Part shown: positions 25,688 through 35,206 of the stretch, piece by piece
Position numbering within the stretch: position 1 is the stretch's first letter
Layout: every line of letters begins with the position of its first letter
The notes under the pieces: model-generated
Seen by the model: only the letters and a program-made list of their open reading frames with translations
Told to the model about the DNA's origin: nothing
Database searches by the model: none
Origin: Tepidanaerobacter acetatoxydans Re1
GTDB lineage: Bacteria; Bacillota; Thermosediminibacteria; Thermosediminibacterales; Tepidanaerobacteraceae
Reading direction: 5' to 3'
DNA: 64,000 nt
NCBI RefSeq assembly: GCF_000328765.2
Contig: NC_019954.2
Location: 1,904,516 to 1,968,515, forward strand
Made by a program: the position numbers and the translations under genes

Positions 25688-26644
25688 GTGAAAAGAACAT
25701 TTGAATTGAATTTTGAAGACATGATGAATATCTCAAAAAAGGATTTGCTTTTATCAATAAGCTCATCAGAAGGCAGAACAGTGATGGCGGAAACAGATGT
25801 CGCAAAACAACCTATAGTATACGGTGTAAGCAATCCGGAACTTGCTGCCGCCTTTGGTGCAGATATGATTACACTGAATTTATTCGATTTTGACGCACCA
25901 TTCATCTTCGGTATAGATGATAAAGACTTGGCAATATCAGATGCATCTGATATGGTAAATAAATCTGCTGAAATTCAAAAAATCCTTCATAGAAATTCTG
26001 CTGATAGGGATTATATACGCAAAATAAAAAATGTAGTTGGAAGATTGCTGGGTGTAAACATGGAGCCGATTCCAAAAAATATTAATTATTGCGAGGGCAG
26101 AAAACTAAACAAGAAAAATTTGGAGAAAGCGTCAGAACTGGGTTTTGACTACATAGTCATAACCGGAAATCCCAAAACAGGAATTACAAATGAGGATATC
26201 TTAAACGGCATAAAAGAAGCTGCGGATATTTTAGGTGATAAAGCTATAATAATCGCAGGGAAGATGCATGGTGCCGGCAGTGATAATATTTACGATCCAA
26301 AAGTGCTCCAAGACTTTTCTAAGGCAGGTGCAGATATTATTTTAATAGGAGCACCGGGAACGATACCCGGATTGGATTTTGAACTATGCCGCCGTCAAAT
26401 AAGCGCAATTCACGAAACTGGAAAAATGGCTTTAACTGCCATAGGGACTTCACAAGAAGGTGCGAATTTAAACGTGATACAAGATATGGCCTTAATGTCA
26501 AAAATGGCAGGAGCAGATATTCAACACATCGGTGATGCAGGTTATGGCGGTATTGCTTTACCGGAAAATATAGCAGCACTTTCTATTGCGATAAGAGGAA
26601 AAAGACACACATATCGCAGGATGGCTTATTCGTTAAGAAAATAG
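25688..26644 (+). CDS. DUF7916-family TIM-barrel protein of a PTS operon
   Basis: This 318-residue protein is predicted to be a TIM-barrel. It has VSNPELAAAFGADMITLNLF, FDYIVITGNPKTGI, IIAGKMHGAGSDN, AGADIILIGAPGTIPG and HIGDAGYGGIALPEN, with phosphate-binding-like glycine loops. Homologues often lie in PTS operons and have been labelled as hydrolase- or phosphonomutase-like, but the reaction is not known. Here it is the last gene of a sigma-54-driven PTS operon, with a GTG start and a GGAG RBS. A role in metabolising the imported sugar phosphate, for example as an aldolase or epimerase, is inference only. Confidence 0.8.
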   Translation: MKRTFELNFEDMMNISKKDLLLSISSSEGRTVMAETDVAKQPIVYGVSNPELAAAFGADMITLNLFDFDAPFIFGIDDKDLAISDASDMVNKSAEIQKILHRNSADRDYIRKIKNVVGRLLGVNMEPIPKNINYCEGRKLNKKNLEKASELGFDYIVITGNPKTGITNEDILNGIKEAADILGDKAIIIAGKMHGAGSDNIYDPKVLQDFSKAGADIILIGAPGTIPGLDFELCRRQISAIHETGKMALTAIGTSQEGANLNVIQDMALMSKMAGADIQHIGDAGYGGIALPENIAALSIAIRGKRHTYRRMAYSLRK

Positions 26645-26655
26645 ATTTTAAATGC

Positions 26656-26698
26656 AAGTATCGCAAAACTTCAAAGGTGTTTTGCGATACTTTTTTTT
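26656..26698 (+). terminator. Terminator of the PTS operon
   Basis: AAGTATCGCAAAAC and GTTTTGCGATACTT form a 14-pair stem, followed by eight T residues. It begins 12 bases after the last stop codon. Confidence 0.95.
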
Positions 26699-26751
26699 AA
26701 AACTGTATATTTTTATTTATTATATGACCATTTATTACAGCACAAGTATCA

Positions 26752-29487
26752 TCACACAAAATGAATAACCTTTACCAAATTTGCATATATCTCATCCGGA
26801 AATTTGATATCAAAGGATTTCGCCATAGATTGTAAGGCTGACTTGATTATATAAAAATCCTCTTCGTATTCTTTTTTCAAAAAATCAGTTTGGCTGTAAT
26901 CAGTTCGGTGTTTAAAGTTTCCTGTTTGAATTTTTTCTATAGCACACGCAATGTGCAGAACAAATCCCGCCAGCATATCTTCATTCAGATTTATATTATG
27001 AGCTTTTAGATTTTTATAAAAAGCAATAAATTCATCTATATATTTTTCAGCATCAATATTAGCATTTTCTCTTATTACTTCTCGCATTTGGTCTAAGAGT
27101 TCGATATTCTTATCATGTTGTTTGGAATATACGAAGCTTTTGAACTTACCTTTAATAAGATCCTTCGGCGAAAAATATGTTAGGGTTTTATCTTGGGGTT
27201 TTACCGAGCTTATAACTGCTATAATGTTTTTTTCTTGCTTTATCTGAGAAATTTTCCTATTGTATTCTTCGATTGAGGCAATATCTATAGGAATTATATC
27301 TGCCTTACAGCCGGTTTTTTCTATTATTTCTTCTGCCATTCCCTTCATTTTTAAAGCAGCACCTTCGCCTGTAAAACATGCAGTTACAATTACATCATCT
27401 TTTATGCCATTACTATAATCAATACTGTTAGAATAAAGGCGCCCGATATATGGGCTTAAATTTACAACCGCATCGTATACTTCGTCAAGGCTTGACATCA
27501 TAGCCGCTTTTCTTGAAGCTTCCAGTACCATTGGTGTGCTTACCATTTCTACGGTTTTTATGGGTATACCCGTTCGTTCATGTATTATATCGCCAAAAAA
27601 TACCAGTGACCCCATATCTACCAAGATAATTACGCCTTTTCCTTCATCAATTTTTGTAACAAGTTGCGTAAGTTCCTCAAGGCAAGTCTCCGGTTTTTTA
27701 TCCAGGGGCATGTTGTATCCTACGGCATGCCTTTCTCCCAAAAGTTTTGCTGTTACATCAACCATCGAAGTAGCTGTGCTTTCCCCGTGCATTGCAACTA
27801 AAACGCCTACTCTTGCCGAATCCTTTTTTTTCGTGTAATCCTCTGCTATTAAAAACATAGTTATAAATCCAATTTCATCTTGCGGTACATCAATTCCAAA
27901 GTTTTCTTTTATCAGTTCAGGCATCTTAGTTGCGGTACTAAACTCTGCAGGATAAGACTTTTTAATTTCTTCAGTATGCGGATTTAAAATTGATTTGCCG
28001 GCTTTAATTCTTTCCAGAGTGCTGGAAACGTGCATTGATATGCCATATAAAACCCTGTCGCTGAAATTTTTACCCAATTTATTTGAGGCATAGGCCAAAA
28101 AAGTTCTTGCTACTTCTACAACCTTTTTATCAACCACCTTGTAAAGCTGCTCCATATTTTGCTCATTAAGCTTTGACATATATTTCTTAATGGCAGTTTC
28201 TATATCAAGATATAGTATTAAGTCGATGTCTTTTTCAGCTAACCCCTTCTTCTTTAATAGACTCCTTTTCTCCTCAATGGCTTCATAGATATTAAACGTA
28301 TCTGTCGTTTTATAGGCCTCAGACTTATCTTCACTAGCACCAAAAATCATTTCACTATCTAATTTGAGTTTTTCCAGTTTATCTCTATATTCTTTATAAT
28401 GTAATAATCCATTTCTTACATACTCAGGCAGGTCTTCACTGCGAATATACAGATTATTTTCTTTACCGGAGATATAGTGGATGAAGGCTTTTGCACAGCT
28501 TAATTTTATATCACTTTTAAGCTGTCCGATGTTGTTTGGACAATCATATAGCATCAAAGCTTTAATTGAATTTGCAGGAACATGTATATCTGTCTTTAAG
28601 TATCCGGATTCTGCCGTAAAAAAAGCTCTAATCAGCTGCAATCGCTCGCTAAATGTCCGTTTTCTAAGCGGCGGAAGTTTTATTACCATAGGTATGCGCC
28701 GCATAAAGGTTGCAAGAAGCGCAGATTCCGGATTTTCCGTAGTAGCGCATATTATAAGAATTTGTGCTTTATGTGCTGTATCTATTTCGCCAAGCCTTCT
28801 GTATAGCCCTTTATCTATAAGATAAAACAGCATTTCTTGGCCTTCAGGTGGCAATCTGTGAACTTCGTCAAGGAAAAGAATGCCTCCGTCAGCCTTGCCG
28901 ACCAGACCCGCCCTATCCCTGTCAGCTCCCGTATATGTTCCCTTTTTCACTCCGAATAATTGCGATATAAGCAGTTGTGGATTGTGAGCATAGTCGGCAC
29001 AGTTAAATGAAATAAAAGGAGCCTTATCGTCAAATACTCCGATTTGTTTGGCATACTTAAGCATAACTTCGGCAAACATGGATTTGCCCGTGCCCGTTTC
29101 TCCCAGAAGTAGAGTATGAAGACCCATGGGAGGATACATAATAGCTGCCTTAGCTTGGAGGACAGCAGTTTTAAGGCTGTCATTTGCCCCGATGATTTTA
29201 TCGATTATGTTTTGTTCCAATGCATTGTTAAATTTCTCTGAAGTTTTATGCACATTTACTGTATCAATATCGTCCATGTTTACACTATAAAGCACCGGTT
29301 TTCCGGTAGTTTTTTTTAATTTACCTTCTCTTACCAGACGGTTTAAATCAGCAGAAGTATTTGAGCGGTAGATATCTAAACTCTCAGCAACTTCTTTTGC
29401 GCAAACTCCTTTAATCTTCCCGGTTTGCTCAAGCTGTTGAATACACAGCGATTTTACCATTTCATAAACCTTCTGATAACGTTTCAT
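26752..29487 (-). CDS. LevR/CelR-type sigma-54 activator with PRD and EIIA domains
   Basis: This protein of about 911 residues contains, in order, a winged-helix DNA-binding domain (to about residue 70), an AAA+ domain with Walker A LLLGETGTGKS, a variant sigma-54 loop GTYTGAD and Walker B ILFLDEVHRLP, a first PRD, a mannose-type EIIA domain (VLVAMHGESTATSMV with its histidine), an EIIB-like segment (TACFTGEGAALKMK), and a C-terminal PRD (VLHIACAIEKIQTG). PTS phosphorylation of the PRDs and EIIA controls such activators. It is convergent with the PTS operon it probably controls. The ATG at 29487 has AGGG upstream; a GTG six codons earlier is possible. Confidence 0.93.
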   Translation of the reverse strand: MKRYQKVYEMVKSLCIQQLEQTGKIKGVCAKEVAESLDIYRSNTSADLNRLVREGKLKKTTGKPVLYSVNMDDIDTVNVHKTSEKFNNALEQNIIDKIIGANDSLKTAVLQAKAAIMYPPMGLHTLLLGETGTGKSMFAEVMLKYAKQIGVFDDKAPFISFNCADYAHNPQLLISQLFGVKKGTYTGADRDRAGLVGKADGGILFLDEVHRLPPEGQEMLFYLIDKGLYRRLGEIDTAHKAQILIICATTENPESALLATFMRRIPMVIKLPPLRKRTFSERLQLIRAFFTAESGYLKTDIHVPANSIKALMLYDCPNNIGQLKSDIKLSCAKAFIHYISGKENNLYIRSEDLPEYVRNGLLHYKEYRDKLEKLKLDSEMIFGASEDKSEAYKTTDTFNIYEAIEEKRSLLKKKGLAEKDIDLILYLDIETAIKKYMSKLNEQNMEQLYKVVDKKVVEVARTFLAYASNKLGKNFSDRVLYGISMHVSSTLERIKAGKSILNPHTEEIKKSYPAEFSTATKMPELIKENFGIDVPQDEIGFITMFLIAEDYTKKKDSARVGVLVAMHGESTATSMVDVTAKLLGERHAVGYNMPLDKKPETCLEELTQLVTKIDEGKGVIILVDMGSLVFFGDIIHERTGIPIKTVEMVSTPMVLEASRKAAMMSSLDEVYDAVVNLSPYIGRLYSNSIDYSNGIKDDVIVTACFTGEGAALKMKGMAEEIIEKTGCKADIIPIDIASIEEYNRKISQIKQEKNIIAVISSVKPQDKTLTYFSPKDLIKGKFKSFVYSKQHDKNIELLDQMREVIRENANIDAEKYIDEFIAFYKNLKAHNINLNEDMLAGFVLHIACAIEKIQTGNFKHRTDYSQTDFLKKEYEEDFYIIKSALQSMAKSFDIKFPDEIYANLVKVIHFV

Positions 29488-29582
29488 TATGTGCCCTACT
29501 TTCACAGTTGTTATTATTCACATTCTGCCACATTTTGTAATCTCGCGATAATATAGGCAGCGTATTTTACTAAACTAATATT

Positions 29583-29936
29583 TCATTCCCCTATCTCGTT
29601 AGATGTTGACATTCCCTCTGCTATATAAATCTCAATTTGTATCTTGTCAATAATTTCTGCAATGGCTACATCCTTTGTTACAAATCGCACCACTGCATAT
29701 GTTGTGGTGTCAAATGTATCATAAACTCTGCCGGCACTATAACATCCAAGCGGAACGGTATGAACACTGTTAGCCACATAGCCCACTATGCCGACTGGAT
29801 CTAACAGTGCCATAATTGCTTCTCCGTCATAGTCATTTTCAAAATCCTTAACAAGTCGCAAGAATTGTCCCGGTTTAAATATCCTTGACCCAAAATAATG
29901 ATTTAGCCCTACTATCGCCACATAAATTGGTTTCAT
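29583..29936 (-). CDS. Stand-alone HIRAN-domain protein
   Basis: This 117-residue protein is almost only a HIRAN domain: VAIVGLNHYFG, KPGQFLRLVKDFENDYDGEA, DPVGIVGYVANSVHTV, SAGRVYDTF and FVTKDVAIAEII. HIRAN domains bind DNA ends or unpaired DNA and are usually fused to SNF2/Rad5-type helicases. This one has no helicase attached. The ATG at 29936 has GGGGGT about eight bases upstream. It lies 64 bases after brxA on the same strand, so it can be transcribed with the BREX-like operon. A role as a DNA-recognition part of that system is an inference from position. Confidence 0.75.
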   Translation of the reverse strand: MKPIYVAIVGLNHYFGSRIFKPGQFLRLVKDFENDYDGEAIMALLDPVGIVGYVANSVHTVPLGCYSAGRVYDTFDTTTYAVVRFVTKDVAIAEIIDKIQIEIYIAEGMSTSNEIGE

Positions 29937-30000
29937 GCTATCATACCCCCAAATAAAATAACTGGGCAATAAATGTTTTAATTTAGCAAGAAAATTAATT

Positions 30001-30708
30001 CTATGCTAGGGAAATGGCCACATCACTTCCCATTTTAACTAAAGCAAATTCATCAGATAATGCAAAATCTTCCATTTTGTATTGGATTTCAAAGGGAAAG
30101 ACACTCTTTATATTATTTGCTTTGAAAAATTCTATATAATCTTTGTTATTTACCGAAAGATACGCTTTTAAATAAAGAAGTTTTAGCGAGGTATTTTCTA
30201 TTTTTATAGGTGTCTTCTTCTTAAATTTACCATTACCCCTTCGCTCTAAAACCTGCCAATCAACCATTGAACTCATGATTTTCTGTACTGCATATTTTAC
30301 AGTGCTGCGCTCTCCCCAAATTTCATAAATGCGCTTTTCCACCAACGACAAAGTGACATCATCTTGAAAATCAGTAATAGCGCCTATAATTGTAGATATA
30401 TCCCTAAAAATAGGATAAACCGCAAACATCATTGTCCAATGAAGCAGTAATCGCTCTTGATTAAAGACTTTATTTGAAAGTATAATTGCCTCACTTTTTA
30501 TACATTCTAATTCTTCCGGGATATTTACCCATATAGCCATCAGCTTATCCCTGGCTTTTCGCCTTGTAATATCGCCGGGAATTTCTTGTTTCAAGTATTC
30601 TTCCAAGGTCTCTCTTATTAAACTAATATCGCTTTCATTACTTGCAATCTCCATCGTCTTATCCAGCCACTCACCTTTTAAAAATCTGTCAAGACCAACT
30701 ATTCGCAT
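30001..30708 (-). CDS. brxA: BrxA-like protein of a type 3 BREX-like system
   Basis: This 235-residue protein has no catalytic motif. It is mostly helical: EYLKQEIPGDITRRKARDKL, then NQERLLLHWTMMFAVYPIF, and a charged C-terminal half with KKKTPIKIENTSLKLLYLKA. The BrxA name rests on size and on position after pglZ, where type 3 BREX operons have brxA; sequence similarity could not be scored. BrxA proteins are small helical DNA-binding components. It starts three bases after the pglZ stop, so translation is coupled. It is the last core gene of the operon. Confidence 0.6.
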   Translation of the reverse strand: MRIVGLDRFLKGEWLDKTMEIASNESDISLIRETLEEYLKQEIPGDITRRKARDKLMAIWVNIPEELECIKSEAIILSNKVFNQERLLLHWTMMFAVYPIFRDISTIIGAITDFQDDVTLSLVEKRIYEIWGERSTVKYAVQKIMSSMVDWQVLERRGNGKFKKKTPIKIENTSLKLLYLKAYLSVNNKDYIEFFKANNIKSVFPFEIQYKMEDFALSDEFALVKMGSDVAISLA

Positions 30709-30711
30709 GAT

Positions 30712-32631
30712 TTATTCTTCCTTCCTTATATGGATAAATGGTACGATTACTTCTTCAATGGAAATACCGCCATGAGTAAGATTTTTTTCATTATCCTTGC
30801 CGTAAGAGTAACATCCGTCACTGATAATATAGTTATACTCCTCAGGAAGACCGTAACCTGCCCATTTGTATGCCTTGTACCTTTTTAAAGCCGTTTCATA
30901 ATTCTTCCCCTGTTCATAAATCCTTACCCTGTCAGCGGCCCTATCCACCGCCAAGCCTTCCCGAAGGTTGCCCTGACCCACACTGCTAACATGACCGTGG
31001 TCTGACGTAATGTAAACATCAAAATTCCGTTCTAAAAGAGTCTGCAGGAATTTTTTAAAACCTTCTTTTTCCATCCAAAGCCGAAGATTTTGATGCAGTC
31101 CTGCTCGAAGCATTTGCTGACCATGAACCATATCATCTATCATATTTACAACCAAGCCTAGCATCTTAGATTTAGGGTTTTCAACGATATCTCTTAATCC
31201 ATTTTCGTTAAAATGTTTTATGCCTCGCATGTAATAAATAGCATCAGGTCTAATGCCACGCTCTGCCCAAAATTTCTTCCAATGACGTTCATCTTCACTA
31301 GTGCTGAAAATAGTTTTGCCGAAATACCTAGGAATTTGCCCGGAGAATATCGCTTGCCTGGATATCGAAGTAATCGTGGGAATCCAAGCAAAACAAAATT
31401 TTTCTTCAAAGCGGCAACTCGAATTCCGATTCAAATACCGGCTAATGATAAGCCAGTCGTCAAGCGCCATACCATCAACTACAATAAGAGCAGCTTTTTG
31501 CGTAGCATCTTTTCCCATTCTATAGTTAATATACCAGGGGATGTGATGAACCATAACCGGAGCACGAGCATACGACAATGATGGTAATAGATTATAGTTG
31601 TCAAAAAGCCAAGTGCGAAACCTGCTGTTTAGCATATCGGAAATCGATATGAAAGCCTTCTCATCAAGCCTTCCTTGGATTCGTTCATCATTGTAAATAA
31701 CCAATATTTCAGCCCAATCTTTTGCTGCTTGTAACCAGTCTTTATAAGAAGTTATATTATCGAGTGTATCATAAAGGCGATCCAATAAATTATTATAAAT
31801 TGCCCTAAGTTGGCCAAGTTCATCTATCAGTATTCCTCGGTGCACCCACAGAGGCACGTTGTCAATGTTATCACTTCGGACAGGAGTTAGATAGCCTTCA
31901 TCAAAAAGACTGCCCAAATATATTTTAATATCTTTATGAGAAAAGTCCACCGCACTTTTTATAGGCAAAGTGCTAGTTAAACCCTTTACAAAGATTTCCC
32001 ACTGTCCCTGCAGGTAATCAAAGAAAGAGTCGGCACCCTCTAATAGTTTTTTCACCGGATATTCCTTAAAATCTTCCTTGCACATTAGTAAATCAGCAAG
32101 ATAATCTGAAACTACTTGAGGCAGCGAATCATTTTCATAGTAAAAATCGATCAAAGCCTTTATTAGGTCTGTAAATTTGTTAATTGTTTCAGGGTATATG
32201 CCAAAAAGGTTTTTTAAAATAAAATCTAGTGTTTCCCGCTGGCTAAGGTTTTGGCCCATATACTTATATACCCTATATAGCCTATTATAAAGCTCACTGT
32301 CCAGTTCCTTTAATATACTATAAGAAAGGCCCGGAAACAATTCCTTAAGTGAAAGAGTAATATTATAGAAACTGCTTTCAATATCATATGGCATATAGTT
32401 GTGATAGCCTGTCACCTTAAGTACAAGTTTCACGTTGCAATCGGGTTTTTCTCGAAAGTTTTTCTCGAAAAAATACCTAAATGCAATGGAATCATCATAA
32501 TTTACTAATTGAAAGCCCTGTGAGGTAATAGAAGTTAGGATATCTTCCGATGAAGTAATATCATCAATATCATATAATAATATGAATGGTATAGGGCTTT
32601 GCTTAAGTTTTGCAATAACTGCTGATTTCAT
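30712..32631 (-). CDS. pglZ: PglZ alkaline-phosphatase-fold protein (BREX)
   Basis: This 639-residue protein has the PglZ domain in its C-terminal half. The alkaline-phosphatase fold motifs are AALIVVDGMALDDW (about residue 380), TSDHGHVSSVGQG (about 545) and NLTHGGISIEEVIVPF near the end, which would hold the metal-binding Asp and His residues. PglZ is the one protein shared by all BREX types and is needed for both methylation and phage exclusion; it acts as a nuclease or phosphatase. It begins 12 bases after the methyltransferase gene. In known type 3 operons a helicase gene lies between these two. Confidence 0.92.
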   Translation of the reverse strand: MKSAVIAKLKQSPIPFILLYDIDDITSSEDILTSITSQGFQLVNYDDSIAFRYFFEKNFREKPDCNVKLVLKVTGYHNYMPYDIESSFYNITLSLKELFPGLSYSILKELDSELYNRLYRVYKYMGQNLSQRETLDFILKNLFGIYPETINKFTDLIKALIDFYYENDSLPQVVSDYLADLLMCKEDFKEYPVKKLLEGADSFFDYLQGQWEIFVKGLTSTLPIKSAVDFSHKDIKIYLGSLFDEGYLTPVRSDNIDNVPLWVHRGILIDELGQLRAIYNNLLDRLYDTLDNITSYKDWLQAAKDWAEILVIYNDERIQGRLDEKAFISISDMLNSRFRTWLFDNYNLLPSLSYARAPVMVHHIPWYINYRMGKDATQKAALIVVDGMALDDWLIISRYLNRNSSCRFEEKFCFAWIPTITSISRQAIFSGQIPRYFGKTIFSTSEDERHWKKFWAERGIRPDAIYYMRGIKHFNENGLRDIVENPKSKMLGLVVNMIDDMVHGQQMLRAGLHQNLRLWMEKEGFKKFLQTLLERNFDVYITSDHGHVSSVGQGNLREGLAVDRAADRVRIYEQGKNYETALKRYKAYKWAGYGLPEEYNYIISDGCYSYGKDNEKNLTHGGISIEEVIVPFIHIRKEE

Positions 32632-32643
32632 GGGAAGTTCCTC

Positions 32644-35193
32644 CTAATCCCCCAGTCTAGTCAATGCGTTATCGTAGTACATCAAGAGGGTAGTGTCTTC
32701 TTGCAACACAGATTCCGGCAGGCGCTCGCCTATTTTAACAATGGTATTATAATCCTTTTTGCTCCAACAGTCCTTAAACCCTGCCCGAACGGCTTCAGTC
32801 CTGAAGTAGCGCAGCTTGCCGCGGCCAGTCTTATATTCCTCAAAATCTTTTAAAAGCCGCCGTTCCCGGAGTTTTTCCAAGTCTGACTGTTTGCTTGTAT
32901 CCGGCACGTACCAGCGACCCTTTTCATCCTGCAGAAAGCTTTCCTGTAGTAAATCGCCAAGTTCCGGCATATTCTCATGACGCAATTGCTTGAGCTCTTG
33001 TAAAAATTTAGGCTGTATATCCTGATAGGTCTTAGGCCCCTTTGAAAGTTCTTGTCTTAGCCACTGAATTGCAGTCTTCTCATCAAGAATCAGAAAAGAT
33101 AACTGTTCATTTAACTCCAATTCCATTCGCTTTTGCTCATACTTACTAACCTGATCCGGTAAAAAGTACATACCGTCCCGTTCTGGAAACCGCTGCTTTA
33201 GCCCTTGATAAAAATCTGCTGCTCCCATTGGAACTGTCGCCCCACGCTGAATATGATATGCTACCATGCTATCATAAAGCAGATAATTTTGCCTCTCCGG
33301 AATAACATCAAGTCTTCCGCCGCTTTCCAACGTCACCGGCAGCCGCTCCAGGTGTTGGCGTACAAAATTCCATACACCTTCTTCAGTACCTGCCTGCCGC
33401 ACAAAATCTTGCACAAAACGGTCTTTGGGTTTATAGGCAGAGATTATAAGGTCTTGCTTTACCGCCATTGTAGTTGTAACCTGTTTGAAACTCCCTTGCT
33501 GTTTATTTAAACTGCGGACATTTGCCACAACAAAACCTGCTCTCATAATTGCTTCTTGAATGGCATTCCATACACTGTTTTTAGAATTATGAAATTCAAC
33601 CGTCATCCAGCGCCCGGGTTTTAATATCCGATGCATCTCTTTAAAACATCTTTCCATAATTCTTTGGTATTCCACTAAACCCTTTCCCTGTGTTTTGTTT
33701 ATTATGGCTTCTGATTCGTTATTTGTAAAAACTTTCAGCCATGCCTCCCACAGAAAGTTGAGCTCCGAATACATGAGATTTGCTCCAAATGGCGGATCGG
33801 TGAAGATGTAGTCGATGCTGTTACTAGGAATATTTTTGAGGTCTGTCGAAGATGAACAATTAATTATAGATAAAGGTTTTTTACAAATAATTGAAAATGC
33901 TTTGGAAAAGTCCCGTATCTTTCCATCAAAGGTATTAAGAATATTAGCTTCAGCAAGTAGTGAAGCTACATAAAGGGTTCCACTGATAGGTCCATTACCT
34001 CGCCTACCTAAATTATATCTAGAAAGCTTTGAAGAAAGAGTCGCACATATAGATTGAAAGGCAACTAAAGACCGAAGATTTTCTTTTGCCTTATCGCATA
34101 TCGCACTTAACATCCACAAATTCCTTTTAGTATAAAAGTGATGGATATGTGTTATCCCAGCAATGTCATTTCTTCGTGACTCATCTCCCTCCGGCATACG
34201 GTCCGTAGGATACCAATAAGGGATATCCATCTCCTCAATCTTCTGGAGTAATTTCAAATCCTCCTCATCTGGAGTCTTTTCAAATCTTTTGCGGCCAACT
34301 GAATAGTTTATCATTACAGGTACTTGTTTTACCTGTTCTATCATCTTGCCTAATGCCTTATCATATATGGTTGTTTTTGCCTTCTCAACATTCCTCTTGT
34401 CAGTTAGCAATCCGCAGTGAGGACAGTGGAATTTATCCATGACCTTGCCCGTTTTTTTGTTTACCGCTATATTCCAAAAAATCATTTCTTCCATACAATT
34501 AGGACATAGAAAAACATCGGACCATACCGTATAGTTTATCCGTCCCTTTATGGGTTTGCCGTCAATGCTTAGTTGGGATGTACCATTAATAGTATGATTA
34601 GTTTCATACATCCAACCGCATTCATCTTCCACTTCTTGTAATATCCTTTTAGCTTCCTTTTCAAATTCCTCCACGTCCACTGGGGTATTGTAATTATATG
34701 CTATAAAGGTAGCCGCCGGCGATAGGTCGCATAGAACTGCTCTTCTAGCTCCCCATTCTATGGTTTTGCCGTCCTGTCTGGCTTCTTGTTCTAATTTTAT
34801 TTTAAAATCCTCGTCAGGATTCTCGCACATTGCAGCAGCTACTCCGGTCATGCCGGTACCGCAAAAGCCGTCAAAAACTATATCACCCGGTTTTGTGTAG
34901 TGTAAAATATATCGCATGATGGCTTTATGTGGCACCTTAGTATGATAGGAATGGGCGTTGTATATGGGGTCGTTCTTGCCTTCGGATACATCAGCAGTAT
35001 ATGGCTCCACATTGTATTCATCTGTGGACTCGTCATAAGAAGTTCCGTATTTTTCTATAAATTCACCTATGAACGGGTTTGGGCATGCGGTGTAATACGG
35101 CGGATCCGAAAGTGCTATAATATCTTCATCCTTTCCTAGTGGAAAGCCTTCAATATTCCTTACTTTGTCAAGTATTTCTTTTGTTAGTTTCAC
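32644..35193 (-). CDS. pglX: BREX type 3-like adenine DNA methyltransferase (PglX-type)
   Basis: This 849-residue methyltransferase has an N-terminal ALSDPPYYTACPNPFIGEFI segment, the SAM-binding motif IVFDGFCGTGMTGVAAA at about 106-120, and a catalytic TDPPFGANLMYSELNF at about 465-480, consistent with N6-adenine methylation. A zinc-ribbon-like insert lies at about 230-260 (CPNC ... CPHC). The C-terminal third is probably a DNA-recognition and partner-binding region. In BREX the enzyme marks host DNA at one strand of a non-palindromic site so that it escapes exclusion. It is 13 bases after brxC and 12 before pglZ. Confidence 0.9.
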   Translation of the reverse strand: MKLTKEILDKVRNIEGFPLGKDEDIIALSDPPYYTACPNPFIGEFIEKYGTSYDESTDEYNVEPYTADVSEGKNDPIYNAHSYHTKVPHKAIMRYILHYTKPGDIVFDGFCGTGMTGVAAAMCENPDEDFKIKLEQEARQDGKTIEWGARRAVLCDLSPAATFIAYNYNTPVDVEEFEKEAKRILQEVEDECGWMYETNHTINGTSQLSIDGKPIKGRINYTVWSDVFLCPNCMEEMIFWNIAVNKKTGKVMDKFHCPHCGLLTDKRNVEKAKTTIYDKALGKMIEQVKQVPVMINYSVGRKRFEKTPDEEDLKLLQKIEEMDIPYWYPTDRMPEGDESRRNDIAGITHIHHFYTKRNLWMLSAICDKAKENLRSLVAFQSICATLSSKLSRYNLGRRGNGPISGTLYVASLLAEANILNTFDGKIRDFSKAFSIICKKPLSIINCSSSTDLKNIPSNSIDYIFTDPPFGANLMYSELNFLWEAWLKVFTNNESEAIINKTQGKGLVEYQRIMERCFKEMHRILKPGRWMTVEFHNSKNSVWNAIQEAIMRAGFVVANVRSLNKQQGSFKQVTTTMAVKQDLIISAYKPKDRFVQDFVRQAGTEEGVWNFVRQHLERLPVTLESGGRLDVIPERQNYLLYDSMVAYHIQRGATVPMGAADFYQGLKQRFPERDGMYFLPDQVSKYEQKRMELELNEQLSFLILDEKTAIQWLRQELSKGPKTYQDIQPKFLQELKQLRHENMPELGDLLQESFLQDEKGRWYVPDTSKQSDLEKLRERRLLKDFEEYKTGRGKLRYFRTEAVRAGFKDCWSKKDYNTIVKIGERLPESVLQEDTTLLMYYDNALTRLGD

Positions 35194-35206
35194 TTACATT
35201 CCTCCA

